From NCBI RefSeq assembly GCF_047314965.1, contig NZ_JBLBVK010000021.1, forward strand, positions 1-46,041: 46,041 bases of DNA, given 5' to 3'. Under the pieces are notes generated by a model. The model searched no databases, was not told where the DNA came from, and was given only the letters and a program-made list of their open reading frames with translations. Positions 33,633-43,403 of this stretch are shown here, one piece after another. This DNA is from JAVJUV01 sp047314965. GTDB lineage: Bacteria > Pseudomonadota > Alphaproteobacteria > Rhodobacterales > Rhodobacteraceae. Positions within the stretch are counted from its first letter, which is position 1. Each line of letters starts with the position of its first letter. A program made the translations under genes and the position numbers.

Positions 33633-33680
33633 GGGGGCGAGGGGACTGTCTGCCCCCTCGCGCTCCCCGAGGATATTCGA
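33633..33680 (-). repeat. dispersed GC-rich hairpin element, copy D
   Basis: Read on the minus strand it has AATATCCTCGGGGAGCGCG, then GAGGGGG and CCCCTCGCCCCC arms around a short loop, matching the core of copies A-C. It lies in the 100-nt gap between iscR and the desulfurase gene and could reduce read-through from iscR. Confidence 0.6.
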
Positions 33681-33689
33681 GGGCCGGTA

Positions 33690-34772
33690 ATGGACAGGAG
33701 AGCATATCTCGACTGGAACGCGTCCGCCCCGCTGCGGCCAGAGGCTCGGGATGCGGTGGTCGCCGCGCTTGATGTCACGGGAAACCCGTCCTCGGTCCAT
33801 GCCGAAGGCCGCAAGGCGCGCGGCATCGTCGAGCGGGCGCGGGCAGAGGTCGCCATGCTGGTCGGCTGCAAGCCAGGTGAGGTGATCTTCACGTCCGGGG
33901 CCACCGAGGCTGCGTCGATCTTGCGGCACCTGCCATCCGCTTCGGCCGTTTGTGTCGAGGAAACCGCGCATGACTGTCTCTGGGCCCATCTTGACCTTGG
34001 AGGCACGCGGGACCGGCCCGAGGGGCCGGGACACGTGCTGGCCATGGGGCTGGCCAATTCGGAGACCGGTGTCATTACCGAGCCCGCGGCGGACGAAGAC
34101 GGGCACTGGAGATATGGCGCGGTCCGTTGCGACAGCCTGCTTCTCGACGTGGTGCAGGCGGTCGGGCGCATTCCGTGGTCGTTCCACTGGTCGGGCGCGA
34201 CGGTGGCGATCCTTTCGGCCCACAAGCTCGGCGGCCCTCGGGGCGTCGGCGCGTTGCTGGTCAAGGATGGCACTGATATCGAGGCGCTTCAGAAGGGCGG
34301 CGGTCAGGAGCTCGGTCGCCGTTCGGGCACCGAAAACGTGGCCGGAATCGCCGGGTTCGGGGCCGCCTGTGCCGCCGCGGCCCGTGATCTTGAGGCAGGG
34401 GTCTGGGCCGAGGTTGAAAAACTTAGAAATATTCTAGAATCAACTCTGGCTTCCGAGACAAAAGAGACTATTTTTGTCGGGAATGACCGGCGCCGTATTC
34501 CGAACACGTCGTGTTTCGCAACGCCCGGATGGAAGGGTGAGACGCAGGTGATGCAGATGGACCTTTCCGGGTTCGCGGTCTCGAGCGGCTCGGCCTGTTC
34601 GTCGGGAAAGGTGAAGGTGCCGCGTGTCTTGCGCGCCATGGGGCTGGACGACCATACGGCGGAGGGCGCCTTGCGCGTCTCGCTGGGGCCGACAACGACT
34701 GAGACGGACGTGATGCGCTTCTGTGAGGCGTGGCTGCGTCAGGAAAAGAAATTCCGCGAACGCGCGGCATGA
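33690..34772 (+). CDS. cysteine desulfurase, class I (IscS/NifS-like)
   Basis: A 360-residue PLP enzyme (aminotransferase class V). Motifs are YLDWNASAPLRPEAR, TSGATEAAS, the PLP lysine in SAHKLGGPRG (Lys179) and the active-cysteine loop SSGSACSSGK (Cys303), the class I type. It supplies persulfide sulfur, here probably for SufBCD. It is shorter than E. coli IscS (404). The start at 33690 (MDRRAYLDWN) is chosen by homology. Residues 244-250 are encoded by an AT-rich stretch with rare codons (AGA, ATT, CTA) that holds an Iron-Rhodo-box. A separate SufS lies at the operon end. Confidence 0.92.
   Translation: MDRRAYLDWNASAPLRPEARDAVVAALDVTGNPSSVHAEGRKARGIVERARAEVAMLVGCKPGEVIFTSGATEAASILRHLPSASAVCVEETAHDCLWAHLDLGGTRDRPEGPGHVLAMGLANSETGVITEPAADEDGHWRYGAVRCDSLLLDVVQAVGRIPWSFHWSGATVAILSAHKLGGPRGVGALLVKDGTDIEALQKGGGQELGRRSGTENVAGIAGFGAACAAAARDLEAGVWAEVEKLRNILESTLASETKETIFVGNDRRRIPNTSCFATPGWKGETQVMQMDLSGFAVSSGSACSSGKVKVPRVLRAMGLDDHTAEGALRVSLGPTTTETDVMRFCEAWLRQEKKFRERAA
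34414..34440 (+). promoter_or_regulatory. internal Iron-Rhodo-box with promoter-like elements
   Basis: Inside the desulfurase gene, CTTAGAAATATTCTAGA (34422-34438) matches TTTAGAA-N3-TTCTAAA at 12 of the 14 fixed positions (15/17 overall). A -35-like TTGAAA (34414-34419) and a -10-like TAGAAT (34435-34440) flank it with a 15-nt spacer. It lies about 350 nt upstream of sufB. Confidence 0.6.
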
Positions 34773-34786
34773 TTGGGGAGCCGAGG

Positions 34787-36310
<1,524 letters not shown>

Positions 36311-36314
36311 GGCG

Positions 36315-36503
36315 ATGATCCGCCCGGTTCTGCTTTCCGCCGTGCTTACGGGCGTTTTCTGTGCCGTTTTCGCGGTCTTCATCGACTGGGCCACCGACAT
36401 GCTGGAGCAGAACCAGGTGATCGCTGTCAGTTTTGTTTCGGGTTTTCTGGGATCGATCTTTGCTCAGACCGTTTTGAGCCGCTGGAGGGAAAAGGACGAA
36501 TGA
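36315..36503 (+). CDS. small two-helix membrane protein in the suf locus
   Basis: A 62-residue protein: MIRPVLLSAVLTGVFCAVFA, a short loop with IDWATDMLEQNQV, then a second hydrophobic stretch IAVSFVSGFLGSIFAQTVL and a basic-acidic tail. It begins 4 nt after the sufB stop and its end overlaps the next gene by 4 nt (ATGA). It is clearly translated as part of the operon, but I do not recognise the family. Confidence 0.72.
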   Translation: MIRPVLLSAVLTGVFCAVFAVFIDWATDMLEQNQVIAVSFVSGFLGSIFAQTVLSRWREKDE

Positions 36504-37453
36504 GAACACTTGCGGCCATCCGCACCCACAGGTGGGGCGAGGACGAAGAGCGTCTGCTCGCGTCCCTTCGGCCTGTGTTCGGTGACGATGTCGCGGTGGT
36601 GTTCCATGACCGCCCTGAGAATCTGAAGCCGCCGGTCAGAGTGGCCGATATCAGCGGGGCCTGGGTGGCGGACAACGGATTTCGCCCGATACAGAAATGG
36701 GGCTGGCAATGCGGCGACTATTTCTATTACCGGCTGCGCGACGCATTTCCGGCCTATGACCGTATCTGGTTGATCGAACCCGACGTATTCTTTTCGTCGG
36801 ACCCGGCGGGATTTTTTTCGGCATGCGCCGATGCTCCCGAAGATGTGCTGGGCCTAAGGCCGGGCCCGCGCGTCGGCCGCGGTGCTTTCGGCGAGATCGG
36901 CGATCTTCGACCCAGCCGGGCCATTTTTGCGCTCACCCGCCTTTCGGCGCGGGCGATCGACATCCTTGCCGATCTGCGGCGCATCTATTGCCAGTTGCCG
37001 CCGGGTCGCTGGAAATTCGCAAATGACGAAACATTCGTTTTCTCCCATGCCTTCGCGCGCGAGGACCTGACCGTCGGCGATATGGAGACCTATGCGCCGG
37101 GATGGTTTGACGGCGTTCAGTTCGACACCGATCCCGACATCTTGCTCGAGGCGATCTCGGGGGAATGGCATGTGCCGGGCCGTGCCTACCATCCGGTACG
37201 CAGCCGGGATTCGTTCAAGGCGGCGCTAACCTCGCGGTTTGGGAACGGAATCAACTGGTTGTCCGGCATGAAGTCTTCGATCGATGAGCTTGATGACACC
37301 GACATCGACGACATCGCGGGCGGTGTTGCCGATATCGTACGCTGGCGGCTGCATCGGATCAGGAACAATCGCAGATTGGCCGCACAGGTTTCCGAGAAAC
37401 GCCAGGCGCTGGCAGCGGCGGTCGAAGTTGCGGACACAGGAGAGACGCGATGA
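36500..37453 (+). CDS. putative GT-A-like glycosyltransferase, unrecognised family
   Basis: A 317-residue soluble protein. The first ~110 residues look like a nucleotide-sugar fold: AAIRTHRWGEDEERLLASL, WGWQCGDYFYYRLRDAFP, and an acidic motif YDRIWLIEPDVFFSSD placed like the DXD of GT-A enzymes. Then follow RPSRAIFALTRLSARAID and WKFANDETFVFSHA. The glycosyltransferase call is by pattern only. It overlaps the preceding small membrane gene and the following YbjQ gene by 4 nt each. Such a gene is odd inside a suf operon. Confidence 0.65.
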   Translation: MRTLAAIRTHRWGEDEERLLASLRPVFGDDVAVVFHDRPENLKPPVRVADISGAWVADNGFRPIQKWGWQCGDYFYYRLRDAFPAYDRIWLIEPDVFFSSDPAGFFSACADAPEDVLGLRPGPRVGRGAFGEIGDLRPSRAIFALTRLSARAIDILADLRRIYCQLPPGRWKFANDETFVFSHAFAREDLTVGDMETYAPGWFDGVQFDTDPDILLEAISGEWHVPGRAYHPVRSRDSFKAALTSRFGNGINWLSGMKSSIDELDDTDIDDIAGGVADIVRWRLHRIRNNRRLAAQVSEKRQALAAAVEVADTGETR

Positions 37454-37761
37454 TCGTGACAACCACCCCTTCCGTCGAAGGACGCAGCATTCTTGAATAC
37501 CGCGGTGTCGTTGTGGGCGAGGCTATTCTCGGCGCGAATGTCTTCCGGGATATCTTTGCTTCCATCACCGATATCGTGGGCGGACGTTCAGCCGCTTATG
37601 AGCAGGAGTTGGGCAGGGCCCGAGAGATCGCGTTGCGCGAACTGGAAGAGCGCGCTGTCGCCGCGGGCGGCAATGCGGTGGTGGGCGTCGATCTCGACTA
37701 CGAGGTGATCAACAACATGCTCATGGTGTCTGCCAGTGGAACGGCGGTGGTTCTGGCGTGA
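37450..37761 (+). CDS. YbjQ/UPF0145 family protein
   Basis: A 103-residue protein of the YbjQ family, sometimes labelled 'heavy metal-binding' although metal binding is not shown for most members. The motif order is typical: MIVTTTPSVEGRSI, YRGVVVGEAILGANVFRD, DIVGGRSAAYEQEL and AVVGVDLDYEVI. YbjQ homologs form pentamers. It overlaps the preceding gene by 4 nt (ATGA). Confidence 0.9.
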   Translation: MIVTTTPSVEGRSILEYRGVVVGEAILGANVFRDIFASITDIVGGRSAAYEQELGRAREIALRELEERAVAAGGNAVVGVDLDYEVINNMLMVSASGTAVVLA

Positions 37762-37902
37762 TGTTCTGCGGGTCACATATCCTGCCAGGCGGTGCGTTTG
37801 GGCCAGATTTGGGGATTCGCAAAGATTTCTCCCAAGCCTTGCCCTTTTTTGGCCTTGTTCCTTTGGGATCTACTGCACAATCCGTAATTGGGGACCTGTG
37901 GA

Positions 37903-38433
37903 ATGGCTATCGCAGACACGCAACGAAAAGGGTTCGAAGACCGTCTATCGCGAATCAAGCAAGGCGGAGCGAACACCATGGGCGAGGTTCAGATCGGACC
38001 TCGGGACGAAACCGACTCCCGGAAAAGCAAGCCCACCAACACCGTTCGCATCAAGCGCAAGAAGCCCAAGAAGGTGAATATCGGCGAGGGGTCGAATGTG
38101 GTCCTCGCTCCGATCGCGGCAGCCGTGGGCGGCCTGTCGATGTTCGTGGGGCAGGCGGCGGAGTACCATCTGTTCCAGCCGGGCGGTTTGTTCAACATCT
38201 CGATCCCGCTGGAAGCTGCCGCAATGGCAATTCCCTATGCGCATTTCATAATCGCCATCGCGCTTGCGCTGTCCCTGTCCTGGGCGTTCGGACTGACCAA
38301 CCTCGTTCGTCGCATGGCGATGATCACGGGACTGGCAGCTGTCACCGTCTGGCAGACGGAACTGGTCGAACGCTATCCGGGTGTCTACACGGGCGTATTC
38401 TCGGAAGCCTTCGTGCAAGAAAAACTCGGCTGA
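37903..38433 (+). CDS. hypothetical membrane protein in the suf locus
   Basis: A 176-residue protein with a long basic N-terminus (MAIADTQRKGFEDRLSRIKQ ... KRKKPKKVNIG, ~60 residues) followed by three probable hydrophobic segments (NVVLAPIAAAVGGLSMFVG, AHFIIAIALALSLSWAFG, AMITGLAAVTVW). No family recognised. GTG or ATG starts are possible; ATG at 37903 is chosen, and its ribosome site is weak. A hairpin follows it before sufC. Confidence 0.7.
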   Translation: MAIADTQRKGFEDRLSRIKQGGANTMGEVQIGPRDETDSRKSKPTNTVRIKRKKPKKVNIGEGSNVVLAPIAAAVGGLSMFVGQAAEYHLFQPGGLFNISIPLEAAAMAIPYAHFIIAIALALSLSWAFGLTNLVRRMAMITGLAAVTVWQTELVERYPGVYTGVFSEAFVQEKLG

Positions 38434-38465
38434 CGCCGACCCGACCCACACTTCGAAAATCGAAC

Positions 38466-38496
38466 AAAAGGGCCCGCTCCGGCGGAGCCCTTTCTT
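38466..38496 (+). terminator. hairpin between the membrane protein gene and sufC
   Basis: GCTCC (38476-38480) and GGAGC (38484-38488) form the core stem, extended after a CCC bulge by AAAGGG / CCTTT and followed by CTTGTG. It is a moderate terminator or attenuator just 19 nt before sufC, so sufCD may be expressed at a different level from sufB. Confidence 0.5.
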
Positions 38497-38514
38497 GTGC
38501 TTGAGAGGAAGAAA

Positions 38515-39270
38515 ATGCTGAAAATCAACAATCTGCACGTCAAACTTGAAGACGAAGACAAGCAGATCCTGAAGGGGGTGAACCTCGAAGTTCCCGCCGG
38601 CAAGGTGCACGCGATCATGGGCCCGAACGGATCGGGCAAATCGACCCTCTCCTACGTCCTTTCGGGCCGCGACGGCTACGAGGTGACGGAAGGGTCCGCC
38701 ACGCTCGATGGCGAGGACATACTGGACATGGAGGCCGAGGAGCGTGCGGCCGCCGGCCTGTTCCTCGCGTTCCAGTATCCGGTCGAGATTCCCGGCGTCG
38801 GCAACATGACCTTCATGCGCACCGCGCTGAACGCGCAGCGCAAGGCGCGTGGCGAAGAGGAAATGAGCGCGGGCGACTTCCTGAAACTGGTCCGCGAAAA
38901 AGCCAAGGGCCTCAAGATCGACGCGGAAATGCTGAAGCGTCCCGTGAACGTAGGTTTCTCGGGAGGCGAGAAGAAGCGGAACGAAATTCTCCAGATGGCA
39001 CTGCTCGAACCAAAGATGTGCATCCTCGATGAAACGGATTCCGGCCTTGATGTCGACGCCATGAAACTGGTCGCCGAGGGCGTGAACGCGCTCCGCGACG
39101 AGGGGCGGTCTTTCCTCGTCATCACGCACTACCAGCGGCTGCTCGACCACATTCAGCCGGATGTCGTGCACATCATGGCCGATGGCCGCATCGTCAAGAC
39201 TGGCGGGCCTGAACTGGCACTCGAGGTCGAGAACAACGGGTATGCCGATATCCTGGCGGAGGTGGCGTAA
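38515..39270 (+). CDS. sufC: Fe-S cluster assembly ATPase SufC
   Basis: A 251-residue ABC-type ATPase. Walker A is GPNGSGKS (residues 36-43), the signature is NVGFSGGEKKRNEILQM, and Walker B is MCILDETDSGLDVDA, followed by ITHYQRLL. These are exactly the SufC forms. It drives conformational change in SufBCD. GAGGAAG precedes the ATG. The stop overlaps the sufD start by one base. Confidence 0.98.
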   Translation: MLKINNLHVKLEDEDKQILKGVNLEVPAGKVHAIMGPNGSGKSTLSYVLSGRDGYEVTEGSATLDGEDILDMEAEERAAAGLFLAFQYPVEIPGVGNMTFMRTALNAQRKARGEEEMSAGDFLKLVREKAKGLKIDAEMLKRPVNVGFSGGEKKRNEILQMALLEPKMCILDETDSGLDVDAMKLVAEGVNALRDEGRSFLVITHYQRLLDHIQPDVVHIMADGRIVKTGGPELALEVENNGYADILAEVA

Positions 39271-40562
39271 TGGCGCTGCCGCAAGTCAGGATAGACGCGA
39301 CCGAGGCGCGGATCGCTGCGCTGGACATTCCGTCCGGAGCGGCATGGGCCAGCGAGGCGCGCCAGGATGCGCTCAGGCGCCTGCGCACCATGGGCCTGCC
39401 CGGACCGCGGGATGAGTACTGGCGTTTTACACGCCCCGACGACCTGAACGCGGTGGACGTGCCCGAAGCGGCGCTCTTCGATGCCAAGGGCGAAGCGCCC
39501 GTCTTCGGGGAGATCGATCGCCTCAGGATCGTGTTCCGCGATGGCGTGTTCGATGCCGCGGCCTCCGACGATCTGTCGCTCGAAGGGCTGGAAATCGAGC
39601 GGCTCGCTTCGGCGACGTCCGCAGATATCCATTGGGCGAAGGACCTTTACGGGGTTCTGGAAACTCGGGGCCAGACACCGGTTGCCCGACCCTTTGCCGC
39701 GCTGAACACGGCTTTCGCCACCGATGGTGTCGTGATCCGCGCGACGGGCAAGGTGTCCAAGCCGGTCTCGCTGGTCTACCTTCACGAGCAGACCGACAGC
39801 GATGCCATCCTGCATTTCGTGATCCGCGTTGAAGAGGGGGCCGACCTGACCGTGCTCGAGAACGGGCCGGCGGCTGCGCGCTTCAACAAGTGCATGGAAG
39901 TTGACATTGCGGACGGTGGCGCCTTCCACCACGTCCGCGCACAGGGCCGAGACCATGAGCGCCGGGCGGTGACGCATCTGTTTGCACGTCTTGGCGAAGA
40001 GTCCACGTTCAAATCCTTCACACTGACGGCCAACGGCGTGCTGACGCGGAACGAGGCCTTTATCGAACTGACCGGAGACAACGGGGTGGCCCATATCGCG
40101 GGCGCCGCGCTCGGCGATGGTGCGTTCCACCATGACGACACGGTCTTCATCACCCATGACGCGGTGAACTGCGAAAGCCGCCAGGTGTTCAAGAAGGTAC
40201 TGCGCAACGGCGCGGTCGGTACGTTCCAGGGCAAGATCCTCGTGAAGCCGGGGGCGCAGAAGACCGACGGTTATCAGATCAGCCAGTCGTTGTTGCTGGA
40301 CGATGACGCCCAGTTCCTGGCCAAGCCGGAATTGGAAATCTACGCCGATGACGTGGCCTGTTCTCATGGTTCGACTTCGGGGGCGATCGATGAAGAAGCC
40401 TTGTTCTACCTCCGGTCACGCGGCGTGCCGACGGGTGAAGCGCAAGACCTCTTGACGCTCGCCTTCCTCGCAGAGGCCATCGAAGAGATCGAGAACGAGG
40501 CCATCGCCGCCGACATTCTTGGTCGGCTGGAAGGTTGGCTGATGCGGCGCCGCAATCGCTGA
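39270..40562 (+). CDS. sufD: Fe-S cluster assembly protein SufD
   Basis: A 430-residue homolog of SufB and its partner in SufBC2D. The N-terminal helical part includes LRTMGLPGPRDEYWRFTRPD. The beta-helical core ends in the SufD hallmark CSHGSTSGAIDEEALFYL, whose histidine corresponds to the one needed for cluster formation. The TGATG-like overlap with sufC shows translational coupling. Confidence 0.97.
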   Translation: MALPQVRIDATEARIAALDIPSGAAWASEARQDALRRLRTMGLPGPRDEYWRFTRPDDLNAVDVPEAALFDAKGEAPVFGEIDRLRIVFRDGVFDAAASDDLSLEGLEIERLASATSADIHWAKDLYGVLETRGQTPVARPFAALNTAFATDGVVIRATGKVSKPVSLVYLHEQTDSDAILHFVIRVEEGADLTVLENGPAAARFNKCMEVDIADGGAFHHVRAQGRDHERRAVTHLFARLGEESTFKSFTLTANGVLTRNEAFIELTGDNGVAHIAGAALGDGAFHHDDTVFITHDAVNCESRQVFKKVLRNGAVGTFQGKILVKPGAQKTDGYQISQSLLLDDDAQFLAKPELEIYADDVACSHGSTSGAIDEEALFYLRSRGVPTGEAQDLLTLAFLAEAIEEIENEAIAADILGRLEGWLMRRRNR

Positions 40563-40574
40563 CCGGAGGACTTC

Positions 40575-41075
40575 GTGAGCGTCGTTCTGGATATCGTCCG
40601 AACGTATCGTGCTCCGCGTGACACGCTCGCGCGGCGCATCGGTTCGCAGGTGCGCGAGGATCGCGCACTGGCGGTGCTGATGGGGGCCTGCATCCTTATT
40701 TTCGTGGCACAATGGCCTCGCCTCGCCCGCGAGGCGCATCTCGACGGCGAAATCGGGTTCGACGCGCGTCTTGCGGGCGCGCTATTCGCCTGGCTCTTCA
40801 TGGCGCCACTGATGTTCTACGTTCTGTCGCTTCTCGTGCAGGGGGCTCTGCGCCTGTTTCGCCGCAAGGCTGATGGCTATTCAGTGCGAATGGCTCTGTT
40901 CTGGGGGCTGCTGGCCGCCGCGCCGCTTTTTCTCTTCACGGGACTTACGGCCGGGTTCGTCGGGCCGGGGCCGGCATTGAATCTCGTAGGTGGGCTTGCC
41001 TTCGGGGCACTTGTCGTGTTCTGGGTTTCGGGCATTTCTCTCGTCGCCTCAAAGCGAACCGATAGCGGACATTGA
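40575..41075 (+). CDS. YIP1-family membrane protein
   Basis: A 166-residue protein with four hydrophobic segments (VLMGACILIFVAQWP, ALFAWLFMAPLMFYVLSLL, MALFWGLLAAAPLFLF, GLAFGALVVFWVSGISLV). It belongs to the YIP1-like DUF family as I recall it in this position of rhodobacterial suf operons; function unknown. It starts with GTG after GGAGGACTTC. Its stop overlaps the start of the next gene. Confidence 0.8.
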   Translation: MSVVLDIVRTYRAPRDTLARRIGSQVREDRALAVLMGACILIFVAQWPRLAREAHLDGEIGFDARLAGALFAWLFMAPLMFYVLSLLVQGALRLFRRKADGYSVRMALFWGLLAAAPLFLFTGLTAGFVGPGPALNLVGGLAFGALVVFWVSGISLVASKRTDSGH

Positions 41076-41647
41076 TCTTGGAACAGGCCCTCATCTCCAT
41101 CGCAGTCCAGGCATATCGCGAACCTCGCGAGGCCGGCGTTCGGCTTCTGTCGCTCGGAGTGCCCAAGGCCGCGATCTGGCCCGCATTCGGTGTCATCGTG
41201 CTGGTCAGCGTCCTTATCGGCGGGATCAGCGATTTGATCGCGCCGCCGGCCGTGGAAGCGCCTGTGTCCTATTTCCTGATGGCCGTCCTTCTGGGCGTCG
41301 TCTTCCTGTCCTTTGCCGCTGCGATCTGGAAGGTCGGGCAGTTGCTCGGCGGCAAGGGCAGTTTCGAGGAATCTCTCCTGATTGGCGTCTTCTTCCAAGC
41401 CGCGCTACTTCCACTTCAGGCGCTGCAACTCGTCCTGGCGATCGTCATGCCGGGGCTGGCGGGAATATACGGGATTGCATTGCTGCTGTTCGGGATCTGG
41501 GTGAATGTGAACCTCATCGACGCGCTGCATGGCTACGCCTCTTTCGCAAGGTCGCTGGGCGTTATGCTGCTTGCGTCCTTCGTCGCGGCCATCGCTCTCC
41601 TGATCGCGGTGGCGCTGTTCGGACACTCTCTGCTGGGACCGATGTGA
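41072..41647 (+). CDS. YIP1-family membrane protein
   Basis: A 191-residue protein with five hydrophobic segments; the N-terminus is LEQALISIAVQAYREPREA and the family-like block VNVNLIDALHGYASFARSLG lies near the end. It appears to begin with TTG at 41072 (overlapping the previous stop, TTGA) or at TTG 41078; no ATG is available before the first helix, so a rare start codon is likely. The stop overlaps the sufS ATG by one base. Confidence 0.8.
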   Translation: MILEQALISIAVQAYREPREAGVRLLSLGVPKAAIWPAFGVIVLVSVLIGGISDLIAPPAVEAPVSYFLMAVLLGVVFLSFAAAIWKVGQLLGGKGSFEESLLIGVFFQAALLPLQALQLVLAIVMPGLAGIYGIALLLFGIWVNVNLIDALHGYASFARSLGVMLLASFVAAIALLIAVALFGHSLLGPM

Positions 41648-42867
41648 TGTATGATGTCCAGAAGATCCGGGCGGATTTTCCTATCCTTTCTCGTGAAGTG
41701 AACGGAAAACCGCTTGTCTATCTCGACAACGGGGCGTCCGCCCAGAAACCGAAAGCTGTGATCGACGCGGTGACGCGCGCCTATTCCGAGGAATACTCGA
41801 ACGTTCACCGCGGCCTTCATTACCTGTCGAACCTCGCCACCGAAAAATACGAAGGCGTGCGGGGCACGATCGCCCGGTTCCTCAATGCCGCCTCGGAAAA
41901 CGAAATCGTGATGAACTCGGGCACGACCGAAGGCATCAACACGGTGGCCTACGGCTGGGCCATGCCGCGGATGGAGTCGGGCGACGAGATCGTTCTGTCC
42001 GTAATGGAGCACCACGCAAACATCGTGCCATGGCACTTCCTGCGCGAACGCCAGGGCGTTGTCCTGAAATGGGTCGACGTGGACGAAACCGGCGCGCTTG
42101 ACCCGCAGAAAGTTGTCGACGCGATCGGCCCGCGTACGAAACTCGTGGCCGTGACCCATCTCTCGAACGTCCTCGGAACCCGGGTCGACGTGAAATCGAT
42201 CACCGAGGGCGCCCATGCCAAGGGCGTCCCGGTGCTGGTCGACGGCAGCCAGGCGGCGGTTCACATGCCGGTGGATGTCCGGGACATCGGGTGCGATTTC
42301 TACGCCATCACCGGCCACAAGCTCTACGGCCCCTCCGGCTCCGGAGCGATCTATATCCGGGCCGAACGCCAGGCCGAGATGCGCCCCTTCATGGGCGGCG
42401 GAGACATGATCCGGGAAGTCCACAAGGACGAGGTCACCTGGAATGACCCGCCGATGAAGTTCGAGGCCGGCACGCCCGGCATCGTCCAGCAGATCGGGCT
42501 GGGCGTCGCGCTGGATTACATGATGGGCCTCGGCATGGAAAATATCGCGGCCCATGAAGAGACCCTGCGGGACTACGCCCGGTCACGGCTCGACGGGCTG
42601 AACTGGCTGCAGGTTCAGGGAACGACCCGCGACAAGGCGGCGATCTTTTCGTTCACGCTGGACGGCGCGGCCCATGCGCATGACATCTCGACGATCCTCG
42701 ACAAGAAGGGTGTCGCGGTCAGGGCAGGGCACCATTGCGCGGGCCCTTTGATGGACCATCTCGGGCTGACGGCGACCTGCCGTGCCTCCTTCGGTCTCTA
42801 CAACACCGAGGCCGAGGTCGATACGCTGATCGAGGCGCTTGAACTGGCGCACGAACTTTTCACCTGA
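41647..42867 (+). CDS. sufS: cysteine desulfurase SufS (class II)
   Basis: A 406-residue PLP enzyme of class II. The N-terminal segment IRADFPILSREVNGKPLVYL, the PLP lysine in TGHKLYGPSG (Lys225), and the active cysteine in RAGHHCAGPL (Cys364) are all present. It gives sulfur to SufBCD, usually via SufE or SufU, neither of which is in the window. It ends this suf cluster here: no sufT or sufA follows. Confidence 0.98.
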   Translation: MYDVQKIRADFPILSREVNGKPLVYLDNGASAQKPKAVIDAVTRAYSEEYSNVHRGLHYLSNLATEKYEGVRGTIARFLNAASENEIVMNSGTTEGINTVAYGWAMPRMESGDEIVLSVMEHHANIVPWHFLRERQGVVLKWVDVDETGALDPQKVVDAIGPRTKLVAVTHLSNVLGTRVDVKSITEGAHAKGVPVLVDGSQAAVHMPVDVRDIGCDFYAITGHKLYGPSGSGAIYIRAERQAEMRPFMGGGDMIREVHKDEVTWNDPPMKFEAGTPGIVQQIGLGVALDYMMGLGMENIAAHEETLRDYARSRLDGLNWLQVQGTTRDKAAIFSFTLDGAAHAHDISTILDKKGVAVRAGHHCAGPLMDHLGLTATCRASFGLYNTEAEVDTLIEALELAHELFT

Positions 42868-42911
42868 TTGCCTGTCACCGGCACCTTCTCGGCCTCTAAA
42901 GGCGGAGAAGT

Positions 42912-42942
42912 CCGCGTCTCACATCCCACGAGACGCGGTTAT
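42912..42942 (+). terminator. hairpin at the end of the suf operon
   Basis: CCGCGTCTC (42912-42920) pairs with GAGACGCGG (42930-42938) around a 9-nt loop and is followed by TTATCTT. It lies 44 nt after the sufS stop and is a reasonable terminator, though the U-tract is imperfect. Confidence 0.6.
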
Positions 42943-42963
42943 CTTCCCAACACGCGGCTTGGC

Positions 42964-43092
42964 CTAAGGGTCAAGATTGCCCAGAATTCTTGCGACCTTG
43001 CCGTGGGTTTCCCGGTATTCCGTGTTGTGCAGGAAGTGCGACAACGCATGCAGGATGCGTTGCCAGTCGTCCTTGTTCAGTGCTGTGGTCAT
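42964..43092 (-). CDS. conserved-looking 42-residue protein
   Basis: A short minus-strand gene convergent with sufS. The product begins MTTALNKDDWQRILHALSHF and continues LHNTEYRETHGKVARILGNL, an amphipathic helical pair. AGAGGGG lies 7-8 nt before the ATG, and the codon use fits the genome. I recall similar tiny proteins of the 'DDW-R-hAL-H' type in Rhodobacteraceae. The function is unknown; it could be a small regulator or membrane-surface protein. Confidence 0.65.
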   Translation of the reverse strand: MTTALNKDDWQRILHALSHFLHNTEYRETHGKVARILGNLDP

Positions 43093-43244
43093 TGCGCCAC
43101 CCCTCTTGCTCGTCCCCACAGGGCGGGTCATCGCACCGAAGCCTTAAAATCGGGTGTGCGCCGCATGGACCTTACGGGCGTGGTGCCGGGTTTTGTCAAA
43201 CGGCGTCTTGCGTCATCGAAGAGTGGCGGCTATCAGAGCGCCAG

Positions 43245-43321
<77 letters not shown>

Positions 43322-43368
43322 TAAAATCAAATGCTTAGCGGATTTTCGGAATGCTCACCTTGGCGCAA

Positions 43369-43391
43369 GGTAGCAAATAGGTAGCAGAATA
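43369..43391 (+). repeat. short tandem direct repeat after the tRNA
   Basis: GGTAGCAAATA (43369-43379) is followed directly by GGTAGCAGAATA (43380-43391). Tandem short repeats next to a tRNA-borne att site are often integrase arm-type binding sites; here that is an inference. Confidence 0.4.
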
Positions 43392-43403
43392 AAGCAGAAT
43401 CCA

